Source: Callaeas wilsoni | Taxonomy: Eukaryota; Chordata; Aves; Passeriformes; Callaeidae | NCBI GenBank assembly: GCA_013398955.1 | Contig: VWPU01018780.1 | Location: 50,091 to 114,090, forward strand | Direction: 5' to 3' | Length of the DNA stretch: 64,000 bases | Shown here: piece after piece, positions 40,211-53,654 of the stretch | Layout: the number at the start of each line of letters is the position of its first letter | How positions within the stretch are numbered: position 1 is the first letter of the stretch | Position numbers and translations under genes: made by a program | Notes under the pieces: model-generated | The model's input: the letters and a program-made list of their open reading frames with translations, nothing else | What the model was told of the DNA's origin: nothing | Database searches by the model: none

Positions 40211-43200
40211 AGCACTGTTTCAGCTTCACTGGCCAGGCCACCAGTGGAGAGGCACAGTGGCTGCAAATGTAACATCTTGTTCAACCACATTCAGAGTTGA
40301 ATTCTGAGTGGCATCACTGATTAGTCATGTACCAACCCTGGAGCATGGCAATGCCCTCTTGAGCATGAAGGTCTTTGTAGCAAGCACTTATAAGTACAGC
40401 CAACAGCTGCAGGGTGATAGGGTAGGTAACAAGCGATGGATGACCATTTGGGGAAAACTGAGTATAATTAAGTCTGGGCTTGTTATTGGCATTTAAAATA
40501 AAGACTCTCCCACTAAATGAATGAACAACTGCAAATCATTCCTATTATCATGATGGCATGAAGACGAGTTGCCTTCTCCTAGCAGATGCTGTTTCAAGAC
40601 CAGTGGCTGAGAACAGCTGTTGCGTGACAAGGTCGTCCTTTTAAGGGTTATGGACATGCTGAGCACGACCAGGCCAACCCATGTGCATAGAGGCACAGAC
40701 ATTAAGAGCGTCTATTTTTCCTGCATAGCTAACCAGAACAATCTTGTGTTTCACTCTCAAGCCTTGTTTCCTAACATTAGTGAGAAGCAGGTTGCTGCAG
40801 ATGGAGATACAATGAGAAGGGAGAATACAAGAACTTGGAGGAATGGGGAAAGACCTTCTGTCTGGCTGTGTTGGCAGGACTCCTAAGCAAAAGGTTCCAG
40901 TCTCAAAAGCCTTTCAACGTATTCAAACAGTTAATTACACTCCTCACACTTTTCATTTATCATCAGGCAGTGGTGAAAAGGACAGGGCTATTTTTTGCCA
41001 TCTTCATTCATGGAAAGGAGGCACTGTTCTCAGGAATTTGCACACACACAGACTCAAGGGCTCCGTGATGGCGTGACTAGGAATGATCTCCCCAGACAGT
41101 GTGAACTAACGTAGCTCCAAGGTATTATGCTCATTTATAACAGACAAGGAAGCAGGGGTTCCATTTTGGTAAGACAGATGCAAAAAGCAGATAAAATAAA
41201 ATAGGTGGATAAACCCACTGCATTTACACCAGCCCCAGAGAGCTCAAGATATTTTTCTTTTGTTAAATTTCCTCTTAAAATATCTTCACTCTTCACTTTT
41301 AATTTTTTTTTTCTATATAGATCACATTATAGGGAAAACCTAAAATAGCTGCAGAGGTATATATTGTGACAAAATCATCCCTTTTTCAAAAAATTGAAAT
41401 GATGTGCTAAAAACTTGCCATTTAGGAGGAGTTGATTTCTGTTTCAAATTACCTGCCAACTCATATTATTCTCCTGCACAAGTAGATAAATGGGGAAAGA
41501 AGAGGGACTGAGAGCTGAAAAGTGCATATAAAAAGTTATCCCAGTAATAATTTTTGTTGGGCTATTCAGGATAGCAAGGCTACAGAGGTTAACACTGGGG
41601 GGAAAATTATATTTTTACAGAAACCTTCATTCTAAGGAATTCCCAAAGACTTCATACATTTCAACTTATGCACAACCTACACCTAGAAGTGCCATTTTAC
41701 TGCTGCAGAGACACCACATCAGGAATGCAATACAGCAGTTTATTAACTGCATGCAGTCAAAATTGTGCATGCGTACAGGCAGAAGCAAGATGAAAAATTA
41801 CATCCATCTGAAACCATGAGGATAAATTTATGGGTGCGGGGCATCTTTATAAATAAGCTTCTTTTAAACATATGTGGCAGCTGAAAACCAGAAAACAAAC
41901 ACAGCCTGTTCTCCATGGAGCTAACAACATTCAAACACTGCTGCAATGAAGCAAGTCTTTCCATCAGCTTCACTGAGGACTGGCTCAGGCACCAGGAAAT
42001 AAAGCTTTCCTAATGTTCTTTCATGTCCTGTGGCTGTTTATTTGTTTGTTTCTTCATTTCCTTCTGTCTTTTATGTCTGCTGGGAGCATTGTCTTCCCTG
42101 CCATTAACAGAATTGCACATAGGTTTTCACTTAACAAAACACCTACCTCCTCTGCAACAGAGGGAACTGAAAAGCAATTTTTGACTAAGCAAGGCATCAG
42201 TATTATTTGTCTACTTAGGATTTGCTAAAGATTGTTTTGTAAAAGCTTCTGCTGCTTTTGACTGTGACTTAAATGCCACCTGAACCTCCTTTCTCTGGTG
42301 TTTATTCCTTTCTCCGTGATAGCTTTCTAGGCTAAGGAGAGCTTCCTAGATTTTAATAACTTGATGATAAGAAGTCACATGTGCCTGAGGATGGACCTGA
42401 AAAGCTGCCCTCATTTGATCCTTGATTCAGCAAACCTGCCTTATTTCAGAGAAATTGCTGAAAATCAAGCTTCTCTGAAGAATGCAGGATTCTCATATCG
42501 GTTTGTTATATGCTGTCCATTTTCCTGTGGCTGAAAAGTGATGGGTGAATATTCAGAAAGAAAATAGTATGTACTGACTAGCACCTCCTGTCACTTCAGC
42601 ACAGCTCCACAGTCTCTACAAGTAAAATATAATCTCTCTGTTCTACCAAAACTCCAGCCACATTGACAAAGGACAGCTGGGACAGCCACACCATCAGGGA
42701 AGTATACACCAGGCATAGCTGTACAGCCAGTCACAGAGATAGTGTCTGCTGCAGTGCAGGCACAAGAGATGAGTATTTCCTGCTATCACACTGGTATGCA
42801 ATGACAATGCCTCCCTCTGCTATTATCAATGGGACAGATCTCTATCAATAATACAAAGGAAGGGGTAAAGAAGCCCTAGCACCCATCCAAGACCCAGTGA
42901 TCCACCTGCAAGCAAGCTTGATTGCACCAAGATCATCCCCTGCCTCTCAAGGAGGTTCAGGTGTGTGGCTTTACCAAGCATGTCCATCTGGCATGCAGGT
43001 TTAATAACATCCCTATGGTGCCAACATCAATCGTGGGTATGCTAGATGCCTGCTGCAGTCCTTGGTAACCATCAGGATCCACTGTGCAGACTCCATCTGT
43101 TGATCTTCAGGGTATTTCCTGTTGGAGACCATTCTTTTAGGCTGATTTGAGAGAGTCCTGGTGGCTTCAGGAGACTGGAACCTATTTACCTGCCAGGCTG

Positions 43201-45121
43201 AGCATTGCAGTGCTGCAGCTCTAGGACTCTAGCTGCAAACTATTTGGGACAGGGTCCATAATCCCTGCCTTCTTGCAGCCAGCCTCATCTAGGATGCTAA
43301 GTAATTTTCCAAGACTGATCTCAGCCACCTCAAATGCTTAGAAGACTCTCTTTCCCTCTTTTGTCAACAAAGAATAGCCCCAGCTCACTTTGTTAACCTC
43401 CAGATGTATTTTCCAAGGCCACGTCAGCCCAAGAACAAGATCACCAGTTCTCTAAAATAATTTTCTCTTTCTAGAAACTTACGAAAATTCTACACCTTCA
43501 AAATGAGCTTCTAAAAAAACAAGGTCAAAAATTCTGATTTAGGCCTCTCTCTGCTCCTGCTGAAATGTGTTATCTCCCTGTTTATGTAAATAATTAAGGT
43601 AGAAGAGCTCCCATGGGAGAGGCTGAGGGATTCCCTGCTTCAGAATATCTTGTGGCTGATATTCAGGAGAACTTTTCCTGAAATGTAGGACAAAAGGTAA
43701 ATAAATCCTTAGTCCAACTTGCTCTCCTGCACTTCAGCAAGCTTCTCTGTTTCAGTTACTTTTGAATGAGTATGTCTCATAAGCTAGAAGTTCTGTTTGA
43801 ACCCAAAAAACATCCTAGCAATTGTTTTATTAAAACTATCAGATCCTTCTAAAAGGCTCTGCTTTTGAATACCTGGTTTACTCCAAAAATGCTAGTTCAA
43901 CTCTAATAATTAGTTCAGATTTTAACCATTTGTCCAGATGGCATATTTGAGCCCTGTCACCTAGATCAAATCATTTGGATCAAGAAATGCTGAGCAATAA
44001 GGAAACATTTACTATCTAAAGCAATAAAGGGGTGAAAAAGATCAGTAGGTACAAAAGGAAGCTGGATAATGAGATACCAATCTGTTTTCCCAAAGAGTTT
44101 TTAATTCCTGAAATCCAAATGACCTTAAAAGGCCTTCCGAAGAATGATCAAATGTGGGGACTAACTTCACAGTTGGGTCTGTTCTTTTTTAAATAGGTTT
44201 CTCTGGGTATAAAACAAAGATGAGATAATTTGGGAAGCAAATAGGGATTTTTGACTGTGCTTCATCACCCCTCAGTGATGTAGTGAGATTCTGCTTTCAT
44301 AGACTCTGAGGGAATTCATACCAGACCATTCAGGTGTTTCTCAGAGTATACAGAAGGTTTTGATCTTTTTCCAGTACTTAAGACAAATTACTCATACAAA
44401 TCAAAAAGAGATCATTCCTCTTTCAAGAAGATGAAGGAAAGATGTGATACAAGAATAAAATCTTGTGCCACTGCCATCCTCAGCATCAACAATTTCTAAG
44501 GCAAATCAAACCGCTGCCTCTCAATTAATTTCCTAATTATAATGAGCATCAACTTCATATATTATCAAAAGGCCCCATAAGACCCACTGACTTCATTGCT
44601 TTCCCACCACTAGTAAGGCTTTTGGGGACTAAATGGAGCTGCCTTCCCTGATGCTCAGAAGCCACACTTCTTTGATAATTATGTGCTGTATGTCCTGTAG
44701 CAAGGTGCTGGAGGGTTTCCTTAAATAGGGATAGTTGCTTGGCAGTAATCACGTTAATGAGAGGAGAAGGAGTGGTTTCCTTGAGTCATTTCACTTATCT
44801 TCCAGTTATGGTGCTGATTCAGAGGTGTTTTTCTCCCTTCCCATGGCGGTTTGTCCTTTTCTGGGATGTGCTGTAGCAACTGTCGTCACTCTGGTAAGAA
44901 CACAGCTCCACAGCTTATTTAGAAAACTTTAGAAGCACAGAAAAATGCTGGAGAGAAGTCAAATAAGTTGTCTTCTGTTTGTGAATGGGCTAAGCAGCAA
45001 AAGCTTTTTCAGAATCTTTAAGATCCAGTGACATACGTGATCCTTACACTCAACACTGAGGAATATCACCAGACTGGAGAAGAACCTCAAAGCGGTAAAC
45101 CTTCATCCTCCCTCTGATCCT

Positions 45122-45352
45122 CTAGTTGCTGCTATCTCCTGTGAAGAAGCTGTCCTCAGGCACTGTACACTCAGCATATGCCCACTCATCAGCAGAGCTC
45201 ATATTCTCAGATGCCCAAACCCCAACCCTGTCAGTCAGCCTTCCACCTTTACGTGTGTTTGGAAGTACGAGCTGTGCCAAATAGGCTTTTGCCTCACCCA
45301 GGATCTGCCTTCCACAAGTCCATATTCTATCGTAGGTTTGCAGGGAAATCAT
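45122..45352 (-). other. Unassigned 76-codon ORF inside DESI2-like intron 4
   Basis: This is a minus-strand open frame with balanced, protein-like composition ending ...ADEWAYAECTVPEDSFFTG plus a short tail and a TAG stop. No family is recognised and no clear acceptor was identified at its 5' side. It is listed because its C-terminal half looks more like protein than neighbouring chance frames do. Confidence 0.12.
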
Positions 45353-46605
45353 GAGCCATTCTCTTGCACTGAAAAGAGCCTCCTGACAGCAGTTTCACAA
45401 TTCCCTGTGTCTGCATGCTCCTACCCTTACTTACACCCAAAGAACAGTCTTGGTGACAAAGTGTATAACTGCAAGTCTGTCTTGGCACCTCACATCATAC
45501 TTTCTTGTGGCCCACTGCCTCAGTGACAAGTGCTTCTGCAAAGCAGTGGCAAGCATAGGGCCTAAGACCTTCAGGTCCTCGCAGGGGAACAGGAATTTCT
45601 TTGAGTTTGGCATTCCCCTGCCTTTATGTCTTCTTTAAAGCAATTTGTAACTTCTGTCCTTTTTCTATCTCACATCTCCATGTTCTAAAAGAATCAGGAA
45701 ATTCAACAGTTCACATTATGTAAGAGCTATTTTAGCCTTTTTTGTTTTAAAATGTTTTTCTAATGTTCAAAAGCCAATATGTTTTACCATCTGGCCAAGT
45801 TTAAATAGCCTTTTTCATCAGCCAGGACAACTCATAAAGAACATAAATTTTTTGCAATTACTTGAAGGGCCCTTTGAACGTATTGCTGTAAGTATACATT
45901 GGGGACGATTGTAGGAGATTGTTAGAAACAAAGTAACTTCAAACAGATGATCAAACCGAAGGGCTTTTTCCAATCTTGACATAGTCCTAACCAAATTCCC
46001 CCACATGCATAACTTCATCAGAATGAAACCCCACTGGACTTCCAAAAAACACAAAATGGTACATAAACTCAGAACAGGATGGAAAGTTGGGGATCTGATG
46101 ATGATGACTTCACTGATTTTTCTTTGCATAAATTGTAAGCATAAGTCATCTAAAGGGATTGCCCATCCTCTTGGACAGTTTCTTCAGAGAGTGTGGTACA
46201 GGTACTACTTGATTTTGGGGACTGTCAGCATAAGCAGCATGAAAGGAGTGAGCTTCTTGTAGGCACGTTGCTAATCCCAGTTGATGGACCTCTTCATTTT
46301 AACCCACAAAGAATTTGCTTAAGAGGTTTATAAATACAGATATCATGACACCATGTTGCAGGAATCAAGTGGCTGAGGCAACCTTGACTAGATTTTCACT
46401 GCTTGAGTCAAGGTCCTCTCACATTTCCACACTGACATAGATGGTGAGGGTAAAGGGAGGCTGCAAAGGGGTATTAAGTGGTGTGTATAGAATGACCTTA
46501 AACTGAAGCTAGGCAAATGCACAGGGAGTGCATCAGATCTCTTTCTTACGATTATCCATCAGGAAATTCTGCCCTGCTTTACATCAGAACTTCCTTCAAA
46601 ACTAA

Positions 46606-46992
46606 TTAAAATGCTGTGCAGACACTTTCACTTTCTGGTAGTTCTTCACTTGAACCAAAGTTCCTGGTGAAGAAGAATCCACAGGAAGACACTCCTGATG
46701 ATGCAGCATGTTCACTTACTGAGAAGCTGCCATAAAATGGCATTGGAGATGAAGTCTGAACTCCTGCAGCTGAAACTGCAGCATTCTTTTTCTTTCCAGA
46801 GAAGCTGGAAAGCTTTGTGAGTAGACGAAGCCATGCCTCTTTGTTCCTATAGCTCCTCATTACAAGTCCATAGGGAACTGGCAAAGCAGGGAGAGAACTA
46901 AGTCTTGAGCAAGTTAAATATGCTTGACAGTCTGCAAGCATACTTAGGGAGTAAGGAAAATTCAAAGCTAAGTGGCAATGAGAGAGTAACAA
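46606..46992 (-). other. Unassigned 128-codon ORF, possible terminal exon
   Basis: This minus-strand frame is open to a TAA at 46606. A strong acceptor-like sequence 'ctctccctgctttgccag' lies inside it near 46880-46900, and the sequence after it reads like soluble protein (VPYGLVMRSYRNKEAWLRLL, then a KKKN basic patch and a Ser-rich tail ending ESVCTAF). The part before the acceptor is less protein-like, which would fit a terminal exon of about 90 codons. No homologue is recognised, and no partner exon is established. Confidence 0.2.
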
Positions 46993-49900
46993 AGAAAGCC
47001 CCTGGCAGCTTACAAGTGATGTGGGCAGGAAGTTCAGAAGACTTAGAAGACATGCATGGATTCAGGGAGAGGTTCAATGCCGCAGCAGCACACGGTAAGT
47101 CTGCAATTGCACTGCAAAGTGAGTTTTTTCAGAGGCAGATAGTAGATCAAAGGCATGCCCAGTGGTTAAGTACATCTTGGCTGCCTGTGCTGGACTTCCT
47201 ATAGTCCAGGGATTTTTAAAGGTGCATGGCCAAATGGTAGAGTTGCAGTCATAGGCCCAGACATGCTCCTAACCATCAGCAGTCAGCCTGCATGTAGCTC
47301 TTAAAGACTGTTACCAGTTATCATGGTGGGACCCAAGGCATCATCATATTAAATGGGAATTTGACAGAAAAATGTTTCCTAAACAGATGTAGATTGAAGA
47401 TTTGTGAATGGATGTTCTATTTGTTGAGGAAACACAGGTAAAGGAAAAGAAAACAAAAAAATCTGAAAATAAAGTCTAGTTTCAGCAGTCCTTCTGAGGA
47501 TGAGGAACCTGTCCTACAAGTCCTGGCAATTGGATATGTGACTGTTGTCTCACAGCATGATCCTGGGGAAGCTGATCCCAGAAGGAGAGCCAATCTTACA
47601 CCTCCTTTCCCTTCCCTCTGCAGAATTGTGACCCCAGCCAGCAGCACACATGGCTACTTTTACCCTCAGTCTATGTGACCAGATGGCATTATCCTCCCAG
47701 CCCAGGGCCCTGCCACCAGGGCAATGTCTGTATGGATACTAATTAGCAAGCCCACATCCAGCTGAGTAAATTAAGGTGCCTGAACACGGCTCTCTAGCAC
47801 AGGGCCTACAACCAAACCTCAAAGCCTGCCAGACAGGTCTGTATAAACACGTATTAACTCGGACATCACCACTCAGCTATAAAGCTCTGTCTCTGGTTTT
47901 GCATGCTGAAACAGAACAATACAAGCCAAAAACCAGATAACTGACACTGGCAGATGAGAGAGCTGTTGTCAAAAGATTTCCGAGCCCCTTTTGGAGGAAG
48001 CAAATAACCCGGTATGCAAGGAGGGGGATACTTAGGCACAGCACAGGGATGTGACCTGCCTGGCATTACCCAGGAGGCTCAGAACAACCATCTCCTTAAC
48101 TGTGCACAGTGGTTTATGCCTGTGAGCAGAAAAGCTTAAAAGGCTATTTGGAGCAGAGCTGTTGGGAGTCATTCTCTCTTCCGTGCTAAAAAGCATCCTC
48201 CACCCCAAGCCCTCTCAGGGGTGAAAGGGCATTGTGGTACCTATAGCATCACCTTTCAGATGGGCTACAGTAACAGAAAGATCAAGAATTTATACACAAA
48301 ATCCTTGGCTCCTTTTTTTTTTTTGTGGCTGGAATTAAACCCCAGTTCCAGTGCTTCATTCTGTTGAGCAAAATTTCTAGGTCTTTTATTTTAATTCTTT
48401 GGATAATTTTTCCAGTTTACTGTCTTTAACTGTCACATAACACGAGTATGCTAAAATAGGTGCTAAGTACTTTTGTTGTTATTATTATTACTCCTTCACA
48501 GATGACGAGTCTAAAGAAAAGAGCAATACAAACACTAAAGAGACTCATCTCAGAACTGATTTTTGGGCACAAATACAATTTCTGTTTTCTGCCCTATGTA
48601 CTAACACATATCTACACAGGCTTGCGAGCCAATCCTCATGTAGCCAGCATGCTCTGTGCACTGTGAGGATGCATCTTCCATGCATACATGGAAGGGACTG
48701 GAGCTTCCCAATGGGGTGATTTTTGGTTTGTTTAGTTTTAATGGGAACTACAGCAAGAAGAAGAGGAAAAAGTCACTTAGGCTGTAAAGAAAGCATTCAG
48801 ATGTTGAGAACAGAAACTATCATTGCTTTCAGTTCAAGCAGGTTCTGTCTCAACAGATTTCAAGCAGCCTTCCTCCAAAAGGTCAGAAGTATCCCAAGAC
48901 AAGCTTTGCTACTTCTCACCCAGCTCCAAATTGCCAAAATTACTGTATTTACCAGAATGGATGGGGATTTCTATTGTAAGGCAGCCACACATATTCCTCA
49001 TGTTGCTGACTGAGGCATATTGAATGGCTGGGACTTTTGCTTAGTGTCTTACCACCAGCTATTTTTATAAGAATTTCAGCTCCCATTTTCTGTAACCCCA
49101 TGCTAGAGACCATCCAGGATATTCTGCTCCTGGGCCTGCTGTCCAGCTCCTCCGGGTTTGCATTTGTAATGCATTAGAGAGGGTTGATAAGCACAGGCAT
49201 ATGTGAAGAGCAACAGCAACAAAAAGTCCTGCTTGCTTATGAAAGGCTTATTTAAACTGACGTAAAGCCCAAGTAAATTCTGCTCCTGGGAGCAGAACTG
49301 TCAGAACCAGCCATTCAGGCTTTTGCTTTACAATCTAGACGGGTTACAGGGCAATGAATGAGTGCTCTGAATCCACTAAGAAAGCTCTTGCAGGAAAACT
49401 TAACCCTAATTCCACTCCCATAAAGACACCCACTGAAGGCATGTTGAAAACAAAATTTAAAATGTACTACTAGTTTTTCTATAAGATCTCTTACTTGACT
49501 TGTGTTAGGAATGTTGGACAAGGAAGGGGCAGTGAAGGATACACTGATGTGTAGCCATAGAATCAAGGAAGAATGGCTTTGAGCTTATGGCTTGGAGACA
49601 AGACAGACATTTTACCTTTCAAAGTACATAGTAAGCAATAACTTTATTTCAGTGCTGCAGGTAAAGGATTTTGTTTATCTTTTCCTAATAATCCCACAGC
49701 TTTCTCCTGATTTTCTTTCATAATTTAAAAAATTCCTATTTTCTGTTTTAGTAATTTGATTATTTGATTCCAAATTAGTAGTGTGGCTAACATTGATTTG
49801 CTCACTGTACTGCCTGAAACTTCATTCTCTGTTTGTACCAATTCAATTCCTTCCGGTTTGTTTTAATTTGCTAACATTTACAGAAAGGACTCTATATATA

Positions 49901-51099
49901 ATTAATAAGGATGGAACCAATAGACAATTGGTCTTCCTAAGAGCCTAAGCAGGTCCCTTGTAAATCAATTGCTGGTTCTCCGATTCACTAGCTATTTTCT
50001 TACAAAATCATGTAGTACTTCTTCCACACATCTCACTTGGGATCTCACAGTGATGGGCTTGTTTGGGGATGAATGAACACTTGTGGCAAAAGAGGTTGTT
50101 GGCATAGGACCTTTGCCCTATATGATGAAGAAAGGCAAGAGATGTGTAAATAATTAGGATGGGGATTCCAGAGGGAGAAATTAAAGTTTCGCTGTTACAG
50201 CAGTCATACTCTATGATGACAAATTATATTCTCTCCTTGAGTTTGCCATAAAGCAAGTATGGAAAGCACAGAAAGAGTTTTCATGGAAGGTCACTTCCAT
50301 TTTGTATTTTCCCATCTTTTTCTGACACTGGGTCAAGATCTAGAAATCAGATTTACACAAATTCTATATACTCACACCTTAATTGAAACACACTTTAACC
50401 ATCTCATCTGGGAGGTGAGGAGGAAGGCAACTTCCCCCCAAAATAATCACATCTTTGAGAATCAAAAATCAGATACCCTGGATCAGCAGATAGATGGAAT
50501 AAATTTATGTTTCTCCATGCTTCAGTTGTCTCTGAATAGAAATAACAGCTCTGTTAGAATTCACAAAGGTTTTGAGAACATGGAAGTGAATAAGCACCAA
50601 AGATGTCTATAAGAAAATCAATTCTTTTTTTTTAATAGGTTTTGGTTGGTGCAAATTAAATAAAGAAAAAGAACACCCACTCTCTGAATACTGCAAATTT
50701 TTGTTTCCAGAACACTGATAAACCATTTTTATGCCTTTGCAGATCATACCGGGTTATTTATGTTTGTTATAAAAGCACATTTGCATGCTAACCAGGTCTG
50801 TGCTTTCGATTCCTGCTCAGTGTCTGTTGAGTGAACCAAATTACAAGCACTCCTATTTCCCCACACAGTTTAGACCAAACATGTGATAAACCTCCCACAT
50901 CTCTACTTCCTGACGCCATCCCTTTCAACAGCAATGGGCTTCCAAAAATGTTAAGGGCAGAGACAGAATATTTGGCTATGGGCTCTGACCTGGCAGGGTG
51001 TGCTGACCCCAGTTCCTTTTCTGTGAGCATTACTACAGATCTGAAGCAGATCTAAAACAGATCTAAAAAATAAATAAATAAACCCCCATTTGTGCCCAC

Positions 51100-51241
51100 C
51101 TCAGCCAGAGCAGAAGAAAAGTGATTACAGTTCTTGTGCATCAAGTGGTACGCGTTTCCTTTGTATTCCTTGCCCAGCTCTTCCATAATCTTATCCACGT
51201 CCTCTTCTGTGAAGTCTGTAGTGCCCAAGGCAATGGATTCT
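51100..51241 (-). CDS. DESI2-like: DESI2-like isopeptidase, coding exon 4 (catalytic cysteine)
   Basis: This internal exon is 142 nt. Its acceptor is 'ttttttttttaactag', and its first base completes the Lys codon split from exon 3. The donor is 'GCTGAG|gtgggc', phase 0. The translation runs [20 protein letters not shown] to [13 protein letters not shown]. The PPPDE-family nucleophile Cys of the K-N-C-N-H-F motif is encoded by 51129-51127. Human DESI2 (recalled) has AVVLGSTDFLEDDIEKIVEE in the first half and an identical [20 protein letters not shown] block in the second. The catalytic block is therefore unchanged, while the surface helix before it has drifted with conservative substitutions. 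That is the pattern of a functional paralogue under purifying selection. Confidence 0.97.
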
Positions 51242-52234
51242 CTAGTTAAAAAAAAAACATACAACAGGAAAAACAGAAAGATACAGTGAAGAGTGTGATA
51301 CATACCAAGGGAGAAGGAAATGATTAAGAAGGACAGGCTTAAAATGTTATAGACATGCATATCTGAGGCTATCAGAGACTCTCACTAGCAGAATGGCACA
51401 ATAATATCCCCAGCTTTTCCACAAAGCAAGTTATCACACAGGCAACAGCCCTGAGATCTTCTTGCTCACCACCAGGGAAGTTTCACCTCTGTGGGTCTGC
51501 TCCTACTCTGCCCATGATCCCAGAAGAGAAATTTCCATTACAACAGAGGAGATGCTTTTTTCCACAATTGAGAGGGTCCCCAGGGCCAGGAAGGAGCAGA
51601 CTGAAAACTTTATGCAGAAACCTATTGCTTCACCCACTATTCACTCAATAGCACTTGCTCTAGAATGGCCCTCAACATAAACTGGTGGTCTGGGAAGGTC
51701 AAGCCCCCCTGCCATGGACATTTCCTTGACCCACAGTCCCACAGTCTGACCATCCTGAACAACACAAGAATGCAGCATCCTCTCAGACTCCTCTAGCAGC
51801 CAGTCTGTCCCTTGTAGCAGACCAGCAACAAACACACGACATGACTTCAGGCACTCTGTGCAGTACCCACAGATAGGGGGTACTCATAAAAAGACAAGTC
51901 TTATTTTTTTCCCGTGCATTTGCTCTGTGTAATGGGCAAAACTGGGAGCATAGAAGATGAATAAAATGGGAAAAAGAGAACTGCACTCATTTGTAAGTGT
52001 GCTTTTAATCCCTGACAAACACAGTTCATCACTGTTCCCTGTTTGGTGTACACACTCTTTTATCCACCTCCAAAATCCCTGCAGGGCTGCCTTTGAATCA
52101 GGATCATGTAAAGGATGGCAGTGAGGGCACATATGAGGAGATTGAAAGGAGGACCCAGAGGACAGGACTTCCCTGCTCCCGCTACACCAATGGCTACCAG
52201 GGGCAGAGGGGAAGATGTAGAAAAGGGCCCTTAC
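51242..52234. other. DESI2-like intron 3
   Basis: This 993-bp intron runs from the donor 'TTCAA|gtaagg' (52234) to the acceptor 'aactag' (51242). Nothing else was recognised in it. The long T tract (minus strand) just before the acceptor is its polypyrimidine tract. Confidence 0.95.
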
Positions 52235-52328
52235 TTGAATTTAAAGGTCTCGCCAAGTTCTACCGCACTGCCAGGTGTGATCTCGAAAATCCCACTGAAA
52301 GGGTAGGGATGCCCTCCATAGGCAAACT
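52235..52328 (-). CDS. DESI2-like: DESI2-like isopeptidase, coding exon 3
   Basis: This internal exon is 94 nt. Its acceptor is 'tttccttgtcag' and its donor is 'TTCAA|gtaagg'. It begins with the last two bases of the Glu codon shared with exon 2 and ends with the first two bases of the Lys codon completed in exon 4 (2 + 30 codons + 2). The translation [20 protein letters not shown] then [10 protein letters not shown] is nearly identical to human DESI2 ([17 protein letters not shown], recalled). It forms the beta-sheet part of the papain-like PPPDE fold, between the catalytic His (exon 2) and Cys (exon 4). The exact phase agreement with both neighbours is strong evidence that the exon is real and spliced. 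Confidence 0.97.
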
Positions 52329-53654
52329 CTGACAAGGAAAGAAACAGACTGTGAGTAATTGAATGAACGCCATGTCAGGAAAAAGTCTATGGCAGCTGTC
52401 TGCATGGCTCAACATCAGCACCAGGAGCTGGGCTTTTGCCAAAATCTGTTTCAGCCAGACTCTGAAAGCTGTTTTCACTGCCTGGTTACCTATTGGACTG
52501 AGGATGCCCTCACAGCCTCTCTCCATGCTAACATTACTGCTTTCCCACAGCACCAGGAAAACTCTCCTGGTCTGTCTCTGTTGCGATCCAGTTGGCTTCC
52601 TCTCAGTGGAAAGTTCTTCATTGAAGGCATCTGGATAAACCATGAGAGGCTGCCAGTGGTGCTACTGAGCTGGAAGAAGTAATTTCTAGAGTAGGGAGAA
52701 ATCAAATCTTCCAGAGGGATTTACAGGTGGTGAGTGGGAAGTCTTTGCAGAAAGCCAGGCTGATTGTACTCTGCTGCCTCAGCACACAGGTCAGGCCAGG
52801 GAGTCCCTCCATGTCATACAGGCCACATGTGGAACACAGCCTGTGATCCTCATGGTGTCACACGGGCCATCTCACAGGGCCTGCGAAAGCCTCTGTGCTC
52901 AAGATGGAAATGGCACCACAGGAGTTCTGGCTACTGCATGGTACTGCCTGAAAATATCATGAGTGAGTAGCCAAGTCATTCCCATTTAATGCTGGAGAAG
53001 GAAACAAAGTCTGTGATGCTAGTTCATCCTTCCCCACAATACAGACATTTTCCAGATCCCTTGACTTTTGAAATGGGTGGCTCTAAACATCTTCTACCCC
53101 ATCCAGACAATTTCAAAAGTCATACACGGCATTTTCCTTTCTTTGTAACTCTACTGTTTCAAATCAACAGTTTCCAATATCTGAAAACCCAGATTCCAAG
53201 ATTTCTAGACCATACGCATTCATAAAGAATTACTGTAAAAAAGATTTCTCCTGACAGGGAATTAGCACAAGCACATATGCAGGCCTTAAGACAACCCCTG
53301 ATCCACCTCTCCTCCCCCTCCCTCATTTCTCCCATTCTCTGTCCCCCTCCTTCACTGCAGAATGGCTTTCCAGCAGTGCTCCTCCTGTCTGCTGTCCTGC
53401 TACACACCTGCACAAGCTGTACAGGCTGCAGTTACATGCTGAATAAGAAGGACGACATGGTTCATAACAGAACTGCATGAGTTCCTCCTAGACTCCACAA
53501 TGGACTCCAAAAAGAGAATTAGCTGAGTTTTTCGGTTTTTATTCCTCAAAACATTCCTTGCCAAAAGCTGTAAGTTTAGGATGCTTTTCCATATCAGACT
53601 AGCCATACAGTTGTCCCCATGTTCTGCAGGTAGTAAAAGGGAAATACTTCATAC
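52329..53654. other. DESI2-like intron 2
   Basis: This 1,326-bp intron runs from the donor 'GGCAGAG|gtatg' (53654) to the acceptor 'cttgtcag' (52329). Overlapping frames on both strands at 52260-52705 and 53159-53480 carry no recognisable protein content. No repeat was recognised. Confidence 0.95.

Larger units (their letters stand above)
34849..51099. other. DESI2-like intron 4 (16.3 kb)
   Basis: This intron is bounded by the donor 'GAG|gtgggc' at 51099 and the acceptor 'ccacag' at 34849. I recognise no interspersed repeat or RNA gene. It carries several minus-strand open frames with exon-like edges: 37412-37513, 39923-40210, 45122-45352 and 46606-46992. I cannot assign any of them to a known protein, and they are treated as candidates only. 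T-rich runs lie near 41307 and 48311. Confidence 0.85.

Noticed and set aside
50259..50612. 117-codon plus-strand ORF as a gene
   Set aside because: Intronic and antisense to the DESI2-like gene, rich in His, Asn and Phe without any family pattern. Likely chance.
52800..52816. Minus-strand text C-L-Y-D-M resembling the end of DESI2 exon 1
   Set aside because: It lies between exons 2 and 3, i.e. downstream of exon 2, and is followed by GGAGGG and not a GT donor. It is a coincidence.
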